Part shown: positions 16,611 to 25,761 of the stretch, in pieces
Layout of the letters: every line of letters starts with the position of its first letter
Position numbering within the stretch: the first letter of the stretch is position 1
DNA from: Planctomycetota bacterium
GTDB lineage: Bacteria; Planctomycetota; UBA8108; UBA1146
Direction: 5' to 3'
Length of the DNA stretch: 35,582 bases
Assembly: GCA_016776905.1 (NCBI GenBank)
Contig: JADHSM010000001.1
Span: 244,455 to 280,036 of the forward strand
Position numbers and translations under genes: made by a program
The notes under the pieces: model-generated
The model's input: only the letters and a program-made list of their open reading frames with translations
Databases searched by the model: none
What the model was told of the DNA's origin: nothing

Positions 16611-16639
16611 AATATGATCGAGAGCCGTTCAGAATGCAA
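16611..16639 (-). promoter_or_regulatory. Possible sigma-70 promoter for gcvH
   Basis: On the minus strand TTGCAT (16639-16634) and CATATT (16616-16611) are separated by exactly 17 bases, close to the housekeeping consensus. It lies in the 200-base gap between gcvT and gcvH and would allow gcvH and the transferase gene to be expressed apart from gcvT. Confidence 0.35.
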
Positions 16640-16672
16640 GGATTTGATTTCACCAAAGTTCTGAAGACGGGC

Positions 16673-17782
16673 TCAATTCACTTTTTCCGCATCTTTTCGA
16701 TAAAACGGCAGTGGATGCGCTTTCAGATCGGGGGTTTGTCGCCCTAGATCGACCTGAAGGGGCGCATCTTCCGCTAGAGAGGCCTCTACGTAGCCACAGG
16801 CAATCGGCACTCCAAGTGTCGGTGAAGGGGATCCACTGGTCACCTCGCCCACAATGCGGCCTTCATGAAGTATCGAGGCGCCTTGACGAGCGGGTCGGCG
16901 ACCTTCGACGGTGAAGCCTCGTAACTGACGAGTAGGGCCGGCTGTATGGATCTCTTGCAAGGCGGCTTGGCCGATGAAAGCGGTCGTTTTATTCAGTCCC
17001 ACACCGAACTCGAGTCCGGCAGAGATCGGGTCGCTCTCTTCCGACAATTCATGTCCGTAGAGGGGCATTCCCGCCTCGAGACGCAATGTGTCCCGACAAC
17101 CCAGTCCGCAAGGTTGAACATCATCGGAGAGTTGAAGCAATGCGTCAAAGACACTCTCGGCATGTTCAGAGTCGACATATATTTCGAAGCCATCTTCGCC
17201 GGTGTAACCGGTTCTCGATATCCAACCTGGGAGGGGTGTGCCCGTCAGATTCACGGTGGCAGCACCGACGCGATAGTATCCCAAAGTTTCCAAAGAACGC
17301 CCTTTGGGGCGCTCGATATGAGGAGCGAGAAGTCGAGCGGCCAAAGGACCTTGAAGCGCGACCATCGCTAAGCTTTCGCTATGATCGATGATTTTGGCTC
17401 CCGTGAGATGTTCTGCGAACCAGGGGAGCAACTTGTCACGATTGCCGGCATTGACGACAAGCCACCAGCGATCGGGAAGCCGATAGACGAGGATGTCATC
17501 GAGGACTCCTCCGTCTTCTTTACACACCAAGGAGTAGCAGACCTGTCCTTTTTTCATCGAGGCGACATCTCGGGTCAGGACGCGGTCGAGTGCAGCAACA
17601 GGGTCGTCGCCGACCACTTCGAAGCGACCCATATGACAGAGATCAAAAACTCCGGCACGGGTGCGGACAGCATGGTGTTCTTCCGTCAATGCGGAGTACC
17701 AGACGGGCATCTCGAAACCACCAAACTCGACGAGGCGAGCCCCATGCCGCTGATGGGCCTGGTTCAGGACGGTCTTCTTCAT
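16673..17782 (-). CDS. gcvT: Glycine cleavage system T protein (aminomethyltransferase)
   Basis: Releases ammonia from the aminomethyl-H protein and passes the methylene group to tetrahydrofolate. The 369-residue length is standard. Family blocks are in order: [41 protein letters not shown] with the conserved Asp, [50 protein letters not shown], and the C-terminal [21 protein letters not shown]. It starts 28 bases after the lipoprotein gene's stop. The P protein genes and the lipoamide dehydrogenase are not in the window. Confidence 0.97.
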   Translation of the reverse strand: MKKTVLNQAHQRHGARLVEFGGFEMPVWYSALTEEHHAVRTRAGVFDLCHMGRFEVVGDDPVAALDRVLTRDVASMKKGQVCYSLVCKEDGGVLDDILVYRLPDRWWLVVNAGNRDKLLPWFAEHLTGAKIIDHSESLAMVALQGPLAARLLAPHIERPKGRSLETLGYYRVGAATVNLTGTPLPGWISRTGYTGEDGFEIYVDSEHAESVFDALLQLSDDVQPCGLGCRDTLRLEAGMPLYGHELSEESDPISAGLEFGVGLNKTTAFIGQAALQEIHTAGPTRQLRGFTVEGRRPARQGASILHEGRIVGEVTSGSPSPTLGVPIACGYVEASLAEDAPLQVDLGRQTPDLKAHPLPFYRKDAEKVN

Positions 17783-17809
17783 ATTGAAGTTGCTTTCTCT
17801 TACGGGTTT

Positions 17810-19501
17810 CTAGAAGTCGAAATCATCCTCAGATCCCTCAGAACTATCCTGGGGAGCTTTGTTGATCTCTTTCTCGGCCCACTCTTCGTCGACGAGTCCT
17901 GAGATTTCCAATTCTTGAATGATGAACTTGGTGTCTTTCCAACGGATTCCGGGGAAACCTTTGCGATATTTGTCGGTCGTGAGTTTGACAGTGGTTTCTC
18001 CGTTGATCTTTGCTTCAAGGATTCCTTTTTCGTCTTCGTTACGTTTGACGTAAGAGATTTCAATGTCGTAAGCCTCACGCTTCTGAACCCAGTCCTTGGG
18101 ACTCTTGCGGTACATTTTGACGGGGCTGACCACTGTGGAGGTTTTAAGGCCATCGCTGTAGACGCGAGCATTGGCACCGAAGGAGACGGCATAGAAATCG
18201 CCTCCTTCGTCAGCCATCAAAACGATTTCAAAGTCTGGTTTGTTGATCAACAGCTGGAACTGGACCTTTGCCCGGATACGAACACCATTTTCGAATGAAG
18301 AATTGACGAGCCAAAATCCTTTGGTATTTCCTGCCATGACATAGTTGCCATCTTGGCCCGAACCTACACCCTCATCTCCTTCGAAGATGGCGTGACTGGG
18401 GTCACCACTCATACGCTTCATGTCTTTGAAGAGTTCCGATCCGTCGGACCAGTTCAGTCTGAGTGAACCTTTGGAAGAATCGTATTCTGCCACGCCCTTA
18501 AAGAGCCCGGGAAGGCCGCTGGAAAGATCCGCGGAGCCACTGTCTCCGAGGCCAATATCGGGAATAGAGATGTCATCAAGACCAGGAACTTCGTCACTTC
18601 CACCGTTGTTTCCATATCCATTGTCGTTGGATCCGGAGTTGTTGGCGACAGCCACATCTGCACGCTTAGCAGTCTCTAATGCCCCAACGAATCCAGTTTT
18701 AGCATCGCGGAAGTTTCTTGCTGCGCCTTCGAAGTCGCCCCGAGTGTATGCCTGGTCTCCCAAACGCTCACGATCACGGGCATATTCCAGATCACGCAGA
18801 GCTTTTTCTTCAGCTCCGGCATCTATGGCTTGCTGACGCATGTCTGCCATCAGTTGCTTTTCCTGATCAGCGTTATTTTTCTCATCAGATTTTTTAGCGA
18901 TCTCCTTCATGGCCATGTCGAGATCACCGATCGCGTATCGAAGGTACTTTTTCGCAGAACTCGATTTGCCATCCGCGATGTACTTTTCAGCTTTTGAAAA
19001 AGACCTCAATGCACCTTCATACTCGGTCTTCGCAAGTGTTTCGATATCCGCAGCTTTAGCAGCGGCCATCTTCTCTTCGTATTTTTTCAGGTCGGCTTCG
19101 ATTTCTTTCATCTGTGAAGCGATCTTGGAGACGTCTTCCAGAATGCTTTCAAACTTTCTTTTTGCTGAACGGATTTGAGAGCGGGCTTTTTTCGCTTCTC
19201 CATCAGCCATGTAATCTTTGGCTTTGGCTAAAACCTTCTTTGCAGAAGTGAAATCAGTCGCCTTGTACTTCTCTGCTTCCGCTTTCTTCGCTTCTTCAGC
19301 GAGAGCTTCCGTTTCAGAGATCAACTCTTCGACTTGTGCTTCGATATCAGCAGAAGAACTGCTTTTTCCATTTTCTGTCGGTTCTGTTTCGCCACCGCCG
19401 CAACCGGAAACTCCGAATAGCAGTAACGAACCGAGAAGTATGGATAGGAAATTCCGCATGGAAGTACGGATTTCATCAGGACTGTGGGCAGCGAGGGACA
19501 T
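17810..19501 (-). CDS. Large lipoprotein with coiled-coil and C-terminal sandwich domain
   Basis: Not a recognised family. The 563-residue protein has a lipoprotein signal (hydrophobic segment about 18-31) ending in FGVSGC, a lipobox with the acylated Cys at residue 34. Residues about 50-265 are Ala/Glu/Lys-rich helices, probably coiled coil, with repeated units of about 60 residues. After an Asn/Gly/Ser-rich linker (about 285-320), residues 330-545 look like a beta-sandwich (DUF1080- or concanavalin-like). The tail is acidic (SSEGSEDDFDF). The first ATG, at 19501, has a strong GGGAGGAAAG site, so the signal has 14 extra N-terminal residues. It lies upstream of gcvT, but a functional link is not apparent. 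Confidence 0.75.
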   Translation of the reverse strand: MSLAAHSPDEIRTSMRNFLSILLGSLLLFGVSGCGGGETEPTENGKSSSSADIEAQVEELISETEALAEEAKKAEAEKYKATDFTSAKKVLAKAKDYMADGEAKKARSQIRSAKRKFESILEDVSKIASQMKEIEADLKKYEEKMAAAKAADIETLAKTEYEGALRSFSKAEKYIADGKSSSAKKYLRYAIGDLDMAMKEIAKKSDEKNNADQEKQLMADMRQQAIDAGAEEKALRDLEYARDRERLGDQAYTRGDFEGAARNFRDAKTGFVGALETAKRADVAVANNSGSNDNGYGNNGGSDEVPGLDDISIPDIGLGDSGSADLSSGLPGLFKGVAEYDSSKGSLRLNWSDGSELFKDMKRMSGDPSHAIFEGDEGVGSGQDGNYVMAGNTKGFWLVNSSFENGVRIRAKVQFQLLINKPDFEIVLMADEGGDFYAVSFGANARVYSDGLKTSTVVSPVKMYRKSPKDWVQKREAYDIEISYVKRNEDEKGILEAKINGETTVKLTTDKYRKGFPGIRWKDTKFIIQELEISGLVDEEWAEKEINKAPQDSSEGSEDDFDF

Positions 19502-19660
19502 CGCTTTCCTCCCGACCTATTTTCTGGAGCCTGGAATCAGCAGGCTGGACTCGAACTTCCCGACCGTCTGGGATTTCTGCTCAAAAAGCTCAAACTCCTA
19601 GGGTTTAGGCTCCATGAGCAGGAGGGAAGTCTTTGAAATTGAAAGAAACGTTCCTTGATA

Positions 19661-20137
19661 CTAGCCTTCTCCGAGTCGAGGCTCAAGGTCACCGGAGGGA
19701 TCCGTCAGTGGAGAAACTTCGAATTCGACCGAACTCCAGCCCAAATTTTGCAGTTCTCCGAGCACTTGGAGGCCCGTTTCCATGTCGACATTTCGATCTG
19801 TCTGGATTGTGAAGGCTTGGAGTCGGCTTTCTTCCGGCAATTGATCCAGAAGGGGCAATAGATCCTCCAGAGTATGAAATTGATCTCTCCAGCGAATCTT
19901 TCGATCTTCCATCAAGACCAGAATCATGGGGTCGACGGACTCGGAAGACGGTTGAGCCTCTGCTGAGCCTCTGGCCTTCGGGAGTTGGATTTCGATCAGC
20001 TGAGTGTCATCAAAACTTGCTGAGACCAATAAGAATATGACGAGCAAGAAAATCACGTCCAGTAGAGGAGCCAGCACATCTCCCCAACGGGGGACTTGCC
20101 GGCGTCGTCGAAATCGAGAGTTTTTGGTGGCGGTCAT
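19661..20137 (-). CDS. exbD: ExbD/TolR-family biopolymer transport protein
   Basis: Proton-channel partner of ExbB that energises TonB-type import or Tol-type envelope work. The 158-residue protein has a basic cytoplasmic N-terminus, a single membrane helix with the conserved D27 in PLLDVIFLLVIFLLVSASF, and a short periplasmic domain (from about 50, DPMILVLMEDRKIRWRD, IQTDRNVDM). The ATG overlaps the exbB stop as ATGA. TonB and receptors are not visible, so a Tol-, TonB- or other role cannot be assigned. Confidence 0.92.
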   Translation of the reverse strand: MTATKNSRFRRRRQVPRWGDVLAPLLDVIFLLVIFLLVSASFDDTQLIEIQLPKARGSAEAQPSSESVDPMILVLMEDRKIRWRDQFHTLEDLLPLLDQLPEESRLQAFTIQTDRNVDMETGLQVLGELQNLGWSSVEFEVSPLTDPSGDLEPRLGEG

Positions 20138-20805
20138 CCACGGACCTTTTCGGCAGAACGTGAACTCTGACGAGTGGTTTTCTTGGGGGACAGGCGCGTG
20201 AGCAACTCGACCAGATCAGAACGGGATTTTTCGATATCATCGATGAACAGATCCACTTTGTGACTAAACCAGTGGTGAAGAAGGGTTGCAGGGATGGCGA
20301 CAGCCAAGCCCGCTGCTGTGGTCACGAGTGCTCGTCCTATTCCGTTTGCGATCACTTCACCATTGACTCCGACTCCAGAGGCGAGGCCCGCGGCCATGCC
20401 GTCAAAGGCGTCGATCATTCCCCAAACCGTTCCCAATATTCCAATGAGCGGAGCGACTTGAGCCACAACGCTGACGAGGGGTAAATACCTTTCGAGGCGT
20501 TGGATCTCGGTGATGGCAACACTGTCCATTTTTTCTCGCATAATTTGCAACGGCAGTCTGGAAGCATGAAGACCCGCAGACCAGATGGCCGCCACGGGGC
20601 CTGGAACTTGATCGGCGAATTCTGCTCCCCCTGAGAGTCCATCTTGGCTGATCGACTGTTCCATTTCCTCGACGAAATCGTCGTATTGGATCTCGGCGGC
20701 GCGGAATCGGCGAAAACGCTCAATGGCGATCGTCACGACAGCAAAGGATCCAAGGAGGAGGGGCACCATGAAAAATGGGCCGCCGATCCAGAAGAGTTCA
20801 ATCAT
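20134..20805 (-). CDS. exbB: ExbB/TolQ/MotA-family proton channel protein
   Basis: Pentameric inner-membrane channel that works with ExbD. The 223-residue protein shows three membrane segments: about 4-27 (WIGGPFFMVPLLLGSFAVV), about 106-130 (LPLVSVVAQVAPLIGILGTVWGM) and about 155-180 (GRALVTTAAGLAVAIPATLL), the second and third being the family's conserved pore region. The ATG overlaps the accA stop (ATGA). The C-terminus is basic, fitting a cytoplasmic tail. Confidence 0.93.
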   Translation of the reverse strand: MIELFWIGGPFFMVPLLLGSFAVVTIAIERFRRFRAAEIQYDDFVEEMEQSISQDGLSGGAEFADQVPGPVAAIWSAGLHASRLPLQIMREKMDSVAITEIQRLERYLPLVSVVAQVAPLIGILGTVWGMIDAFDGMAAGLASGVGVNGEVIANGIGRALVTTAAGLAVAIPATLLHHWFSHKVDLFIDDIEKSRSDLVELLTRLSPKKTTRQSSRSAEKVRG

Positions 20806-21800
20806 CCCTGATCCCCGATTGTTTGTTGCTGTTCATCGGCGTATCTGCCGATGGCCATGTATTTTTCAAAGCGCTGCTGTTTACGAATATCGGGGTCGAT
20901 ATCTGAAATTTCATCCAAATGGCGGAGAATCGTTTCTTCCACTCTTCGAATCGTTTCCATCGGCTCCCTATGTGCGCCTCCGGTCGGTTCTTCGACCACC
21001 TCATCGACGATGCCAAAAGCTGAAAGATCCGAACTGGTTAATTTCAGAATCTCTGCGGCACGAGGGGCATGGGAGGCGTCCTTCCACAGAATGGCGGCGC
21101 AACCTTCCGGTGAAATCACTGAGTAATAAGAGTTTTCCATCATCAAGATACGGTCGGCCACGCCGATGCCGATGGCTCCGCCGCTGCCGCCTTCGCCGAT
21201 GACGATGGAGATCACTGGAACCCGAAGAGATGCCATGTCTTGCAAGTTTTTCGCGATAACAAAGGCCTGACCCCGTTCTTCGGCTTGAATTCCGGGGAAT
21301 GCACCTGCCGTGTTGATGAACGTGATGATGGGGATGCCAAACTTCTCAGCGAGGCGCATCTTCTTAATGGCTTTGCGATAGCCTTCCGGATGGGGCATGC
21401 CGAAGTTGCAGGCGACTTTTTCCGGATTGGTTTTTCCTTTGCGATGACCGACGACCATCACCTTTCGGCCCCGAATCCGTCCGAGACCGGTGACGATCGC
21501 GGGATCGTCTCGATACGCCCCATCTCCATGGAGTTCCATGAAGTCGGTGACGAAACCTTTGAGATAATCAGAGGTGAGGGGGCGCTGAGGGTGTCGAGCG
21601 ATCTGGACACGTTGCCAGGGGTTTAAGTGAGAATAGATCGCCTTCTTCTTCTCCTCACATTTCTTTTCCAGTTCTTCCAATTGGCCGGAGAGGTCGATTT
21701 CGGAACTTTCCGAAAAGGACCTGAGCTCGGCAATTCGGTTTTCCAGTTCAACGATGGGGGCTTCAAAATCGAGGCCGTGGGCGCTGGACTCATTCTCCAT
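20802..21800 (-). CDS. accA: Acetyl-CoA carboxylase carboxyltransferase subunit alpha
   Basis: With AccD it moves the carboxyl group from biotin to acetyl-CoA, giving malonyl-CoA for fatty acid synthesis. The 332-residue protein has the family features: an N-terminal helix (VELENRIAELRSF), NPWQRVQIARHPQRP, FMELHGDGAYRDDPAIVTGLG, FGMPHPEGYRKA, INTAGAFPGIQAEERGQ, and the oxyanion region GEGGSGGAIGIGVADRI, then SVISPEGCAAILWKDA. It is coupled to exbB and exbD by an ATGA overlap. The partner gene accD lies elsewhere in this window (29709). Confidence 0.97.
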   Translation of the reverse strand: MENESSAHGLDFEAPIVELENRIAELRSFSESSEIDLSGQLEELEKKCEEKKKAIYSHLNPWQRVQIARHPQRPLTSDYLKGFVTDFMELHGDGAYRDDPAIVTGLGRIRGRKVMVVGHRKGKTNPEKVACNFGMPHPEGYRKAIKKMRLAEKFGIPIITFINTAGAFPGIQAEERGQAFVIAKNLQDMASLRVPVISIVIGEGGSGGAIGIGVADRILMMENSYYSVISPEGCAAILWKDASHAPRAAEILKLTSSDLSAFGIVDEVVEEPTGGAHREPMETIRRVEETILRHLDEISDIDPDIRKQQRFEKYMAIGRYADEQQQTIGDQG

Positions 21801-21959
21801 GGATCATTCTTCCCGTCAGTTTTCTTTGGCAGTGAGCGTTTCTGCGGCAGATGGCATTCATCTCTGGTCATTGGCGAGGTGCCGTCCGTGGGGACATGGT
21901 ACGCCCCGAGAAGGTGGGAGGCTACCGCTCCGGTGCGCTTGCTCAGCGCCCCGGTGGAG

Positions 21960-22030
21960 GTCACAATCCTGCCATGAACGTCAGGGAGTCCTGACGGGTC
22001 TTCGGAAGATTTCTCCGATCGGGAGTTTTG
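21960..22030 (+). promoter_or_regulatory. Structured leader of purL
   Basis: Three small hairpins lie back to back before the purL start: GTCAGG-GAGT-CCTGAC (21980-21995), TCTTC/GAAGA (21999-22009), and CTCC (22013-22016) pairing with GGAG (22022-22025). The last includes the ribosome binding site GGGAG, so it could hide it. An upstream GC-rich hairpin (about 21933-21956) also fits. I see no match to the purine or PRPP riboswitch consensus. Confidence 0.35.
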
Positions 22031-24934
22031 ATGTCCGTCACCTATACCGTCACTGTGATCCATGACCGAGATCCCCAGCCGACCCCTCAGACTGAGTTGC
22101 GGGAAGCTTTGGGACAAATTCAACCTTCGGCGACCGTCTCCAGGCCTCCGGAGTCCGACCCCATCTACTATCTTCAGGTCGATCCTGCAGATGCCGACAA
22201 AATCCATTCTCTCGCGGATAATTTTCTCGCGGGATCTCCCGCGTGCAGGGCAGTGGTTTCTTCCGGATTGGCTCTTCCGGAGCGTTCCCAGGATGAAACC
22301 TCCATCATCGTCCAAAGAAAACCGGGTGTGACGGACCCCGTATCCCAGAGCGTGCTTCATGCCATGGGTGAATCGGGCTTCGACCGTGAGCAGAGCCAGG
22401 TGCGAACCGGCTGGCGATATCGGGTTGCTGTCGATGAGTTGTCCTCTGAAAATCTTGTTGAGGTTGCAGGGCAATTAGGGAATGAAATCGTCGATGAGTG
22501 GTTCACCTTTGGTGAAGGTGAACCGGAGATGGTTCCGGATCCATTTCGATCCTTTCCTTCCGAATCGACGGGACGTGTAGAGGTCTCTCTTCTCGATGCC
22601 AATGATGAACAATTGCAATCATTGAGTGACACAGGAGGATTGAGTCTCGATCTCGTGGAGATGCAAACCATTCAAAATCATTACCGAGGACTCGATCGTA
22701 ATCCTAGCGAGATTGAGTTGGAGACGATTGCACAGACATGGTCGGAGCATTGTTGCCACAAAACACTCACCGGGAGAATCCGCCATGGTGATCATGTCTA
22801 CGGCAATATGCTCAAGGAGACCATCTTTGGTGTGACTCGAGAATTGGACAAACCCTGGTGTTGGTCCGTCTTCAAAGATAATGCCGGTGTGATCGGTATC
22901 GATGATGAATGGGGAGTGTCCTTTAAGGTGGAGACTCACAATCACCCCAGTGCTCTGGAACCTTATGGAGGAGCCGGAACGGGCATTGGTGGTGTGATCC
23001 GGGATACCTTGGGAACAGGCTTAGGTGCGAGGCCTATCTTGAATACCGACGTGTTTTGTTTCGCTCCTCTGGATACACCGAATGAGGATTTGCCCGCGGG
23101 TACATTGCATCCACGTCGGATTCTCAGAGGAGTCGTATCCGGAGTTCGGGATTACGGGAATAGAATGGGAATACCGACGGCGAACGGCGCCATTCATTTC
23201 CATCCGGATTTCGTCGGTAATCCTCTCGTGTTCTGTGGATCGGTGGGACTGATTCGTAAAGAACACGTCGACAAGACGGTGAACCCCGGGGATCAAATCG
23301 TAGCCATCGGCGGAAGAACTGGTCGCGATGGAATTCACGGAGCCACATTCTCTTCTAGAGAACTGACAGAAGAATCGGAAGTCGTATCCTCCGGTGCTGT
23401 ACAGATCGGCAATCCTATCGAGGAGAAAAAAGTTCTCGATGCTCTGATGCGTATTCGTGACGAAAACCTGTGTCGCTCTGTGACCGATTGCGGAGCCGGG
23501 GGATTCTCCAGCGCAGTGGGTGAAATGGGAGAAGAGACCGGGGCAGATGTCTATCTAGAGAAAGCACCCCTCAAGTATGATGGTCTCGGGCCTACAGAGG
23601 TTTGGATCAGTGAAGCTCAGGAGCGCATGGTTCTCGCTGTGGATCCGGTGAATATGACACGACTGCGCGAGATTCTTCTCGAAGAAGAAGTTGAGTGTGC
23701 AGTACTGGGAGAGTTCCGTGGAGATGGAATGCTTCGTTTGCATCATCACGGGGAATTGATGGGGGAGTTGGACGTCAAGTTCCTCCATGATGGCCGCCCT
23801 GATTTTGAGCGTGTGTCTGTCATTCCCATGCCCAAAGAAGAGTTACCGATTGCTTCCGCTGACGTGGATGCGGAAATGATTCTCTCGACCCTCCTCGAAG
23901 ACGGCAATGTCGCTTCGAAGGAACCTGTCATTCGCCAATATGATCATGAGGTTCAGGGTCGTATGACCTTTAGGCCATTAGCAGGAGCAGACAGGGATGC
24001 ACCCATGGACGGTTGTTCCCTCGATCCACTGAGAGACGGCAGTCATCAGGTGGTGGTCTCTTGTGGACTCTCCATCGGAATAGGATCCGTCGACGCCTAC
24101 CAGATGGCATGTCATTCAGTGGACGAAGCATTGAGGAATTGCATCGCCTCCGGGGGATCATTAGAACGAGCTGCGTTGCTCGATAACTTTGCTTGGGGTG
24201 ATGTTCGAAATGATGAAATCCTCGGAGAATTGGTCGAGTGTTCGCGAGGCGCAGCGGATGCTGCTCTGGCTTATGGGACTCCCTTTGTTTCCGGAAAAGA
24301 TTCTTTGCATAACACCTACCGCTCAGGTGGTGTTTCACGATCGATCCCTTCAGTGCTTTTAGTCTCGGCAATTTCGATCACTCAAGGAGAGCCGGTGGCT
24401 GCTGGAAGTGATCTTAAATCCTCTGGATCTTCGCTGATTCTGATAGGCCCTGACGGCGGTATTCCTGGAAGTTTGTATCAGCATCGATTCGGTGGATCAG
24501 GCGGGCGCCCTGCGCTCTTCGATGCCGAGTTGGGACCTCGTCTTCTTCAGTCCATGAGTGCATGGATGCGAGACAGAAAGTTCCGTGCTGTCCATGATCT
24601 GAGTGAAGGTGGATTGGCTGTGGCTGCGGCAGAGATGGCGTTTGGTGGAGAAAACACCGGAGTGGCACTTCAACTTCCTGCCGCCACTGATCCTATACAC
24701 GCGCTCTTTTCGGAGGGACCACACCGATTCTTGGTGGAGGTCTCCCCTGAATTTGAACAAGCATTCCTTGAAGAAGCCCAAAGTGCAGGGATTCCAGCAC
24801 AAGTGGTGGGGTGTTCCACTGATGACCATCAAATGTCGGTCAGAGTGGGAGAGGACTTGGTTCTCGAGACTTCGATCGGAATTCTGAAGACTCATTGGAA
24901 GAAGACGTTGGAGGCTGCATGGCCAGTGGAGTGA
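22031..24934 (+). CDS. purL: Phosphoribosylformylglycinamidine synthase (PurS-PurL fusion)
   Basis: Converts FGAR plus glutamine-derived ammonia to FGAM in purine synthesis, with PurQ supplying ammonia. The 967-residue protein is longer than a stand-alone PurL (usually about 720-760). The first ~175 residues look like two tandem PurS-like units (about 4-80 and 95-165), so a separate PurS is not expected. The PurL core follows: WSEHCCHKT (W237), KVETHNHPSALEPYGGAGTGIGG, ISEAQERM, DCGAGGFSSAVGEMG and a C-terminal half with FVSGKDSLHN and SEGGLAVAAAEMA. ATG 22031 follows GGGAG; a TTG at 22028 is less likely. The stop overlaps purQ by 16 bases, so the two are probably coupled. Confidence 0.95.
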   Translation: MSVTYTVTVIHDRDPQPTPQTELREALGQIQPSATVSRPPESDPIYYLQVDPADADKIHSLADNFLAGSPACRAVVSSGLALPERSQDETSIIVQRKPGVTDPVSQSVLHAMGESGFDREQSQVRTGWRYRVAVDELSSENLVEVAGQLGNEIVDEWFTFGEGEPEMVPDPFRSFPSESTGRVEVSLLDANDEQLQSLSDTGGLSLDLVEMQTIQNHYRGLDRNPSEIELETIAQTWSEHCCHKTLTGRIRHGDHVYGNMLKETIFGVTRELDKPWCWSVFKDNAGVIGIDDEWGVSFKVETHNHPSALEPYGGAGTGIGGVIRDTLGTGLGARPILNTDVFCFAPLDTPNEDLPAGTLHPRRILRGVVSGVRDYGNRMGIPTANGAIHFHPDFVGNPLVFCGSVGLIRKEHVDKTVNPGDQIVAIGGRTGRDGIHGATFSSRELTEESEVVSSGAVQIGNPIEEKKVLDALMRIRDENLCRSVTDCGAGGFSSAVGEMGEETGADVYLEKAPLKYDGLGPTEVWISEAQERMVLAVDPVNMTRLREILLEEEVECAVLGEFRGDGMLRLHHHGELMGELDVKFLHDGRPDFERVSVIPMPKEELPIASADVDAEMILSTLLEDGNVASKEPVIRQYDHEVQGRMTFRPLAGADRDAPMDGCSLDPLRDGSHQVVVSCGLSIGIGSVDAYQMACHSVDEALRNCIASGGSLERAALLDNFAWGDVRNDEILGELVECSRGAADAALAYGTPFVSGKDSLHNTYRSGGVSRSIPSVLLVSAISITQGEPVAAGSDLKSSGSSLILIGPDGGIPGSLYQHRFGGSGGRPALFDAELGPRLLQSMSAWMRDRKFRAVHDLSEGGLAVAAAEMAFGGENTGVALQLPAATDPIHALFSEGPHRFLVEVSPEFEQAFLEEAQSAGIPAQVVGCSTDDHQMSVRVGEDLVLETSIGILKTHWKKTLEAAWPVE

Positions 24935-25761
24935 AAAATGACGCGCCTCGTGCGCTCGTCCTCAGAGCAGCTGGAACAAACTGTGATGAGGAAACGGTTC
25001 ATGCCTTGGAACTCGCAGGAGCGATCGTGACAAATGTTCACGTCAATGTCCTGAGCGAGAACCCCGAACTGCTCGATGACGTTGGATTGTTGGCGATCCC
25101 AGGTGGGTTCACCTTTGGCGATGACGTGGCCAGTGGCGCCGTTTTGGCACACATTCTTGAGCAACGGTTGCACGACTCTCTCCATGCGTTTGTTGAACGT
25201 GGTGGATTGGTCATCGGAATCTGTAACGGTTTCCAGGTATTGGTCCGCTTGGGGTTACTCCCGGGTGGGGAAAACCGGGGCGCACTTCTGTGGAACCAAT
25301 CGGCACGTTTTGAGGATCGTTGGGTCCATATACAAGCGGGGGCTGCCGAGAGTCCTTGGTTTGAACCGGGAGAGAAATACTTTATCCCCGTGGCTCATGC
25401 CGAAGGCCGCTTCGAATGGTTCCCCGAGGATGCCGGTGCCACATTAGATTCCGCCCAAGTGGCATTCCATTACACAGATGTTTCTGGTGAAAAAGCTTCA
25501 TACCCGGATGACCCCAATGGTTCTCACAAGGCGGTTGCAGGATTGATCTCACCTGATGGCAATGTTCTTGGAATGATGCCGCACCCCGAAAGATTTGTTC
25601 GACCTGAACACCATCCAACTTGGATGAGAATCCGACCGGATGGCGCAGTTCCTTCGGAAGAAGAGCTTCCTGTTCCCCTCGGTTTATCGATCTTCCGCAG
25701 GGCTGTGGAAACTCTTCGCCAAAGGTCTGACCAATTGGTCGAAGAGAGAGGAACATCTTGA
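24919..25761 (+). CDS. purQ: Phosphoribosylformylglycinamidine synthase, glutaminase subunit
   Basis: Class I glutamine amidotransferase that supplies ammonia to PurL. The 280-residue protein has LRAAGTNCDEET, IPGGFTFGDDVASGA, the nucleophile motif GICNGFQ with C102, and the His-Glu end of the triad in MMPHPERF. ATG 24919 follows GGAGG (24910-24914) and overlaps the purL stop; a GTG at 24931 is the alternative. The last ~50 residues (after MMPHPERF) are longer than typical. The stop overlaps the recJ start as TTGA. Confidence 0.95.
   Translation: MASGVKNDAPRALVLRAAGTNCDEETVHALELAGAIVTNVHVNVLSENPELLDDVGLLAIPGGFTFGDDVASGAVLAHILEQRLHDSLHAFVERGGLVIGICNGFQVLVRLGLLPGGENRGALLWNQSARFEDRWVHIQAGAAESPWFEPGEKYFIPVAHAEGRFEWFPEDAGATLDSAQVAFHYTDVSGEKASYPDDPNGSHKAVAGLISPDGNVLGMMPHPERFVRPEHHPTWMRIRPDGAVPSEEELPVPLGLSIFRRAVETLRQRSDQLVEERGTS

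Noticed and set aside
16473..16672. Glycine riboswitch in the gcv region
   Set aside because: No tandem aptamer core is visible in the gcvT-gcvH gap, nor in the 28-base gap before gcvT. Only a possible promoter was kept.
21860..21980. SRP RNA or other small RNA before purL
   Set aside because: The GC-rich segment superficially resembles a Gram-positive SRP Alu region, but no GGAAG...AGCA core follows on either strand.
21623..22474. A long open frame on the minus strand
   Set aside because: It runs opposite the purL N-terminus and through the accA leader and coding region, in another frame. Its composition is not protein-like and both overlapped genes are certain.
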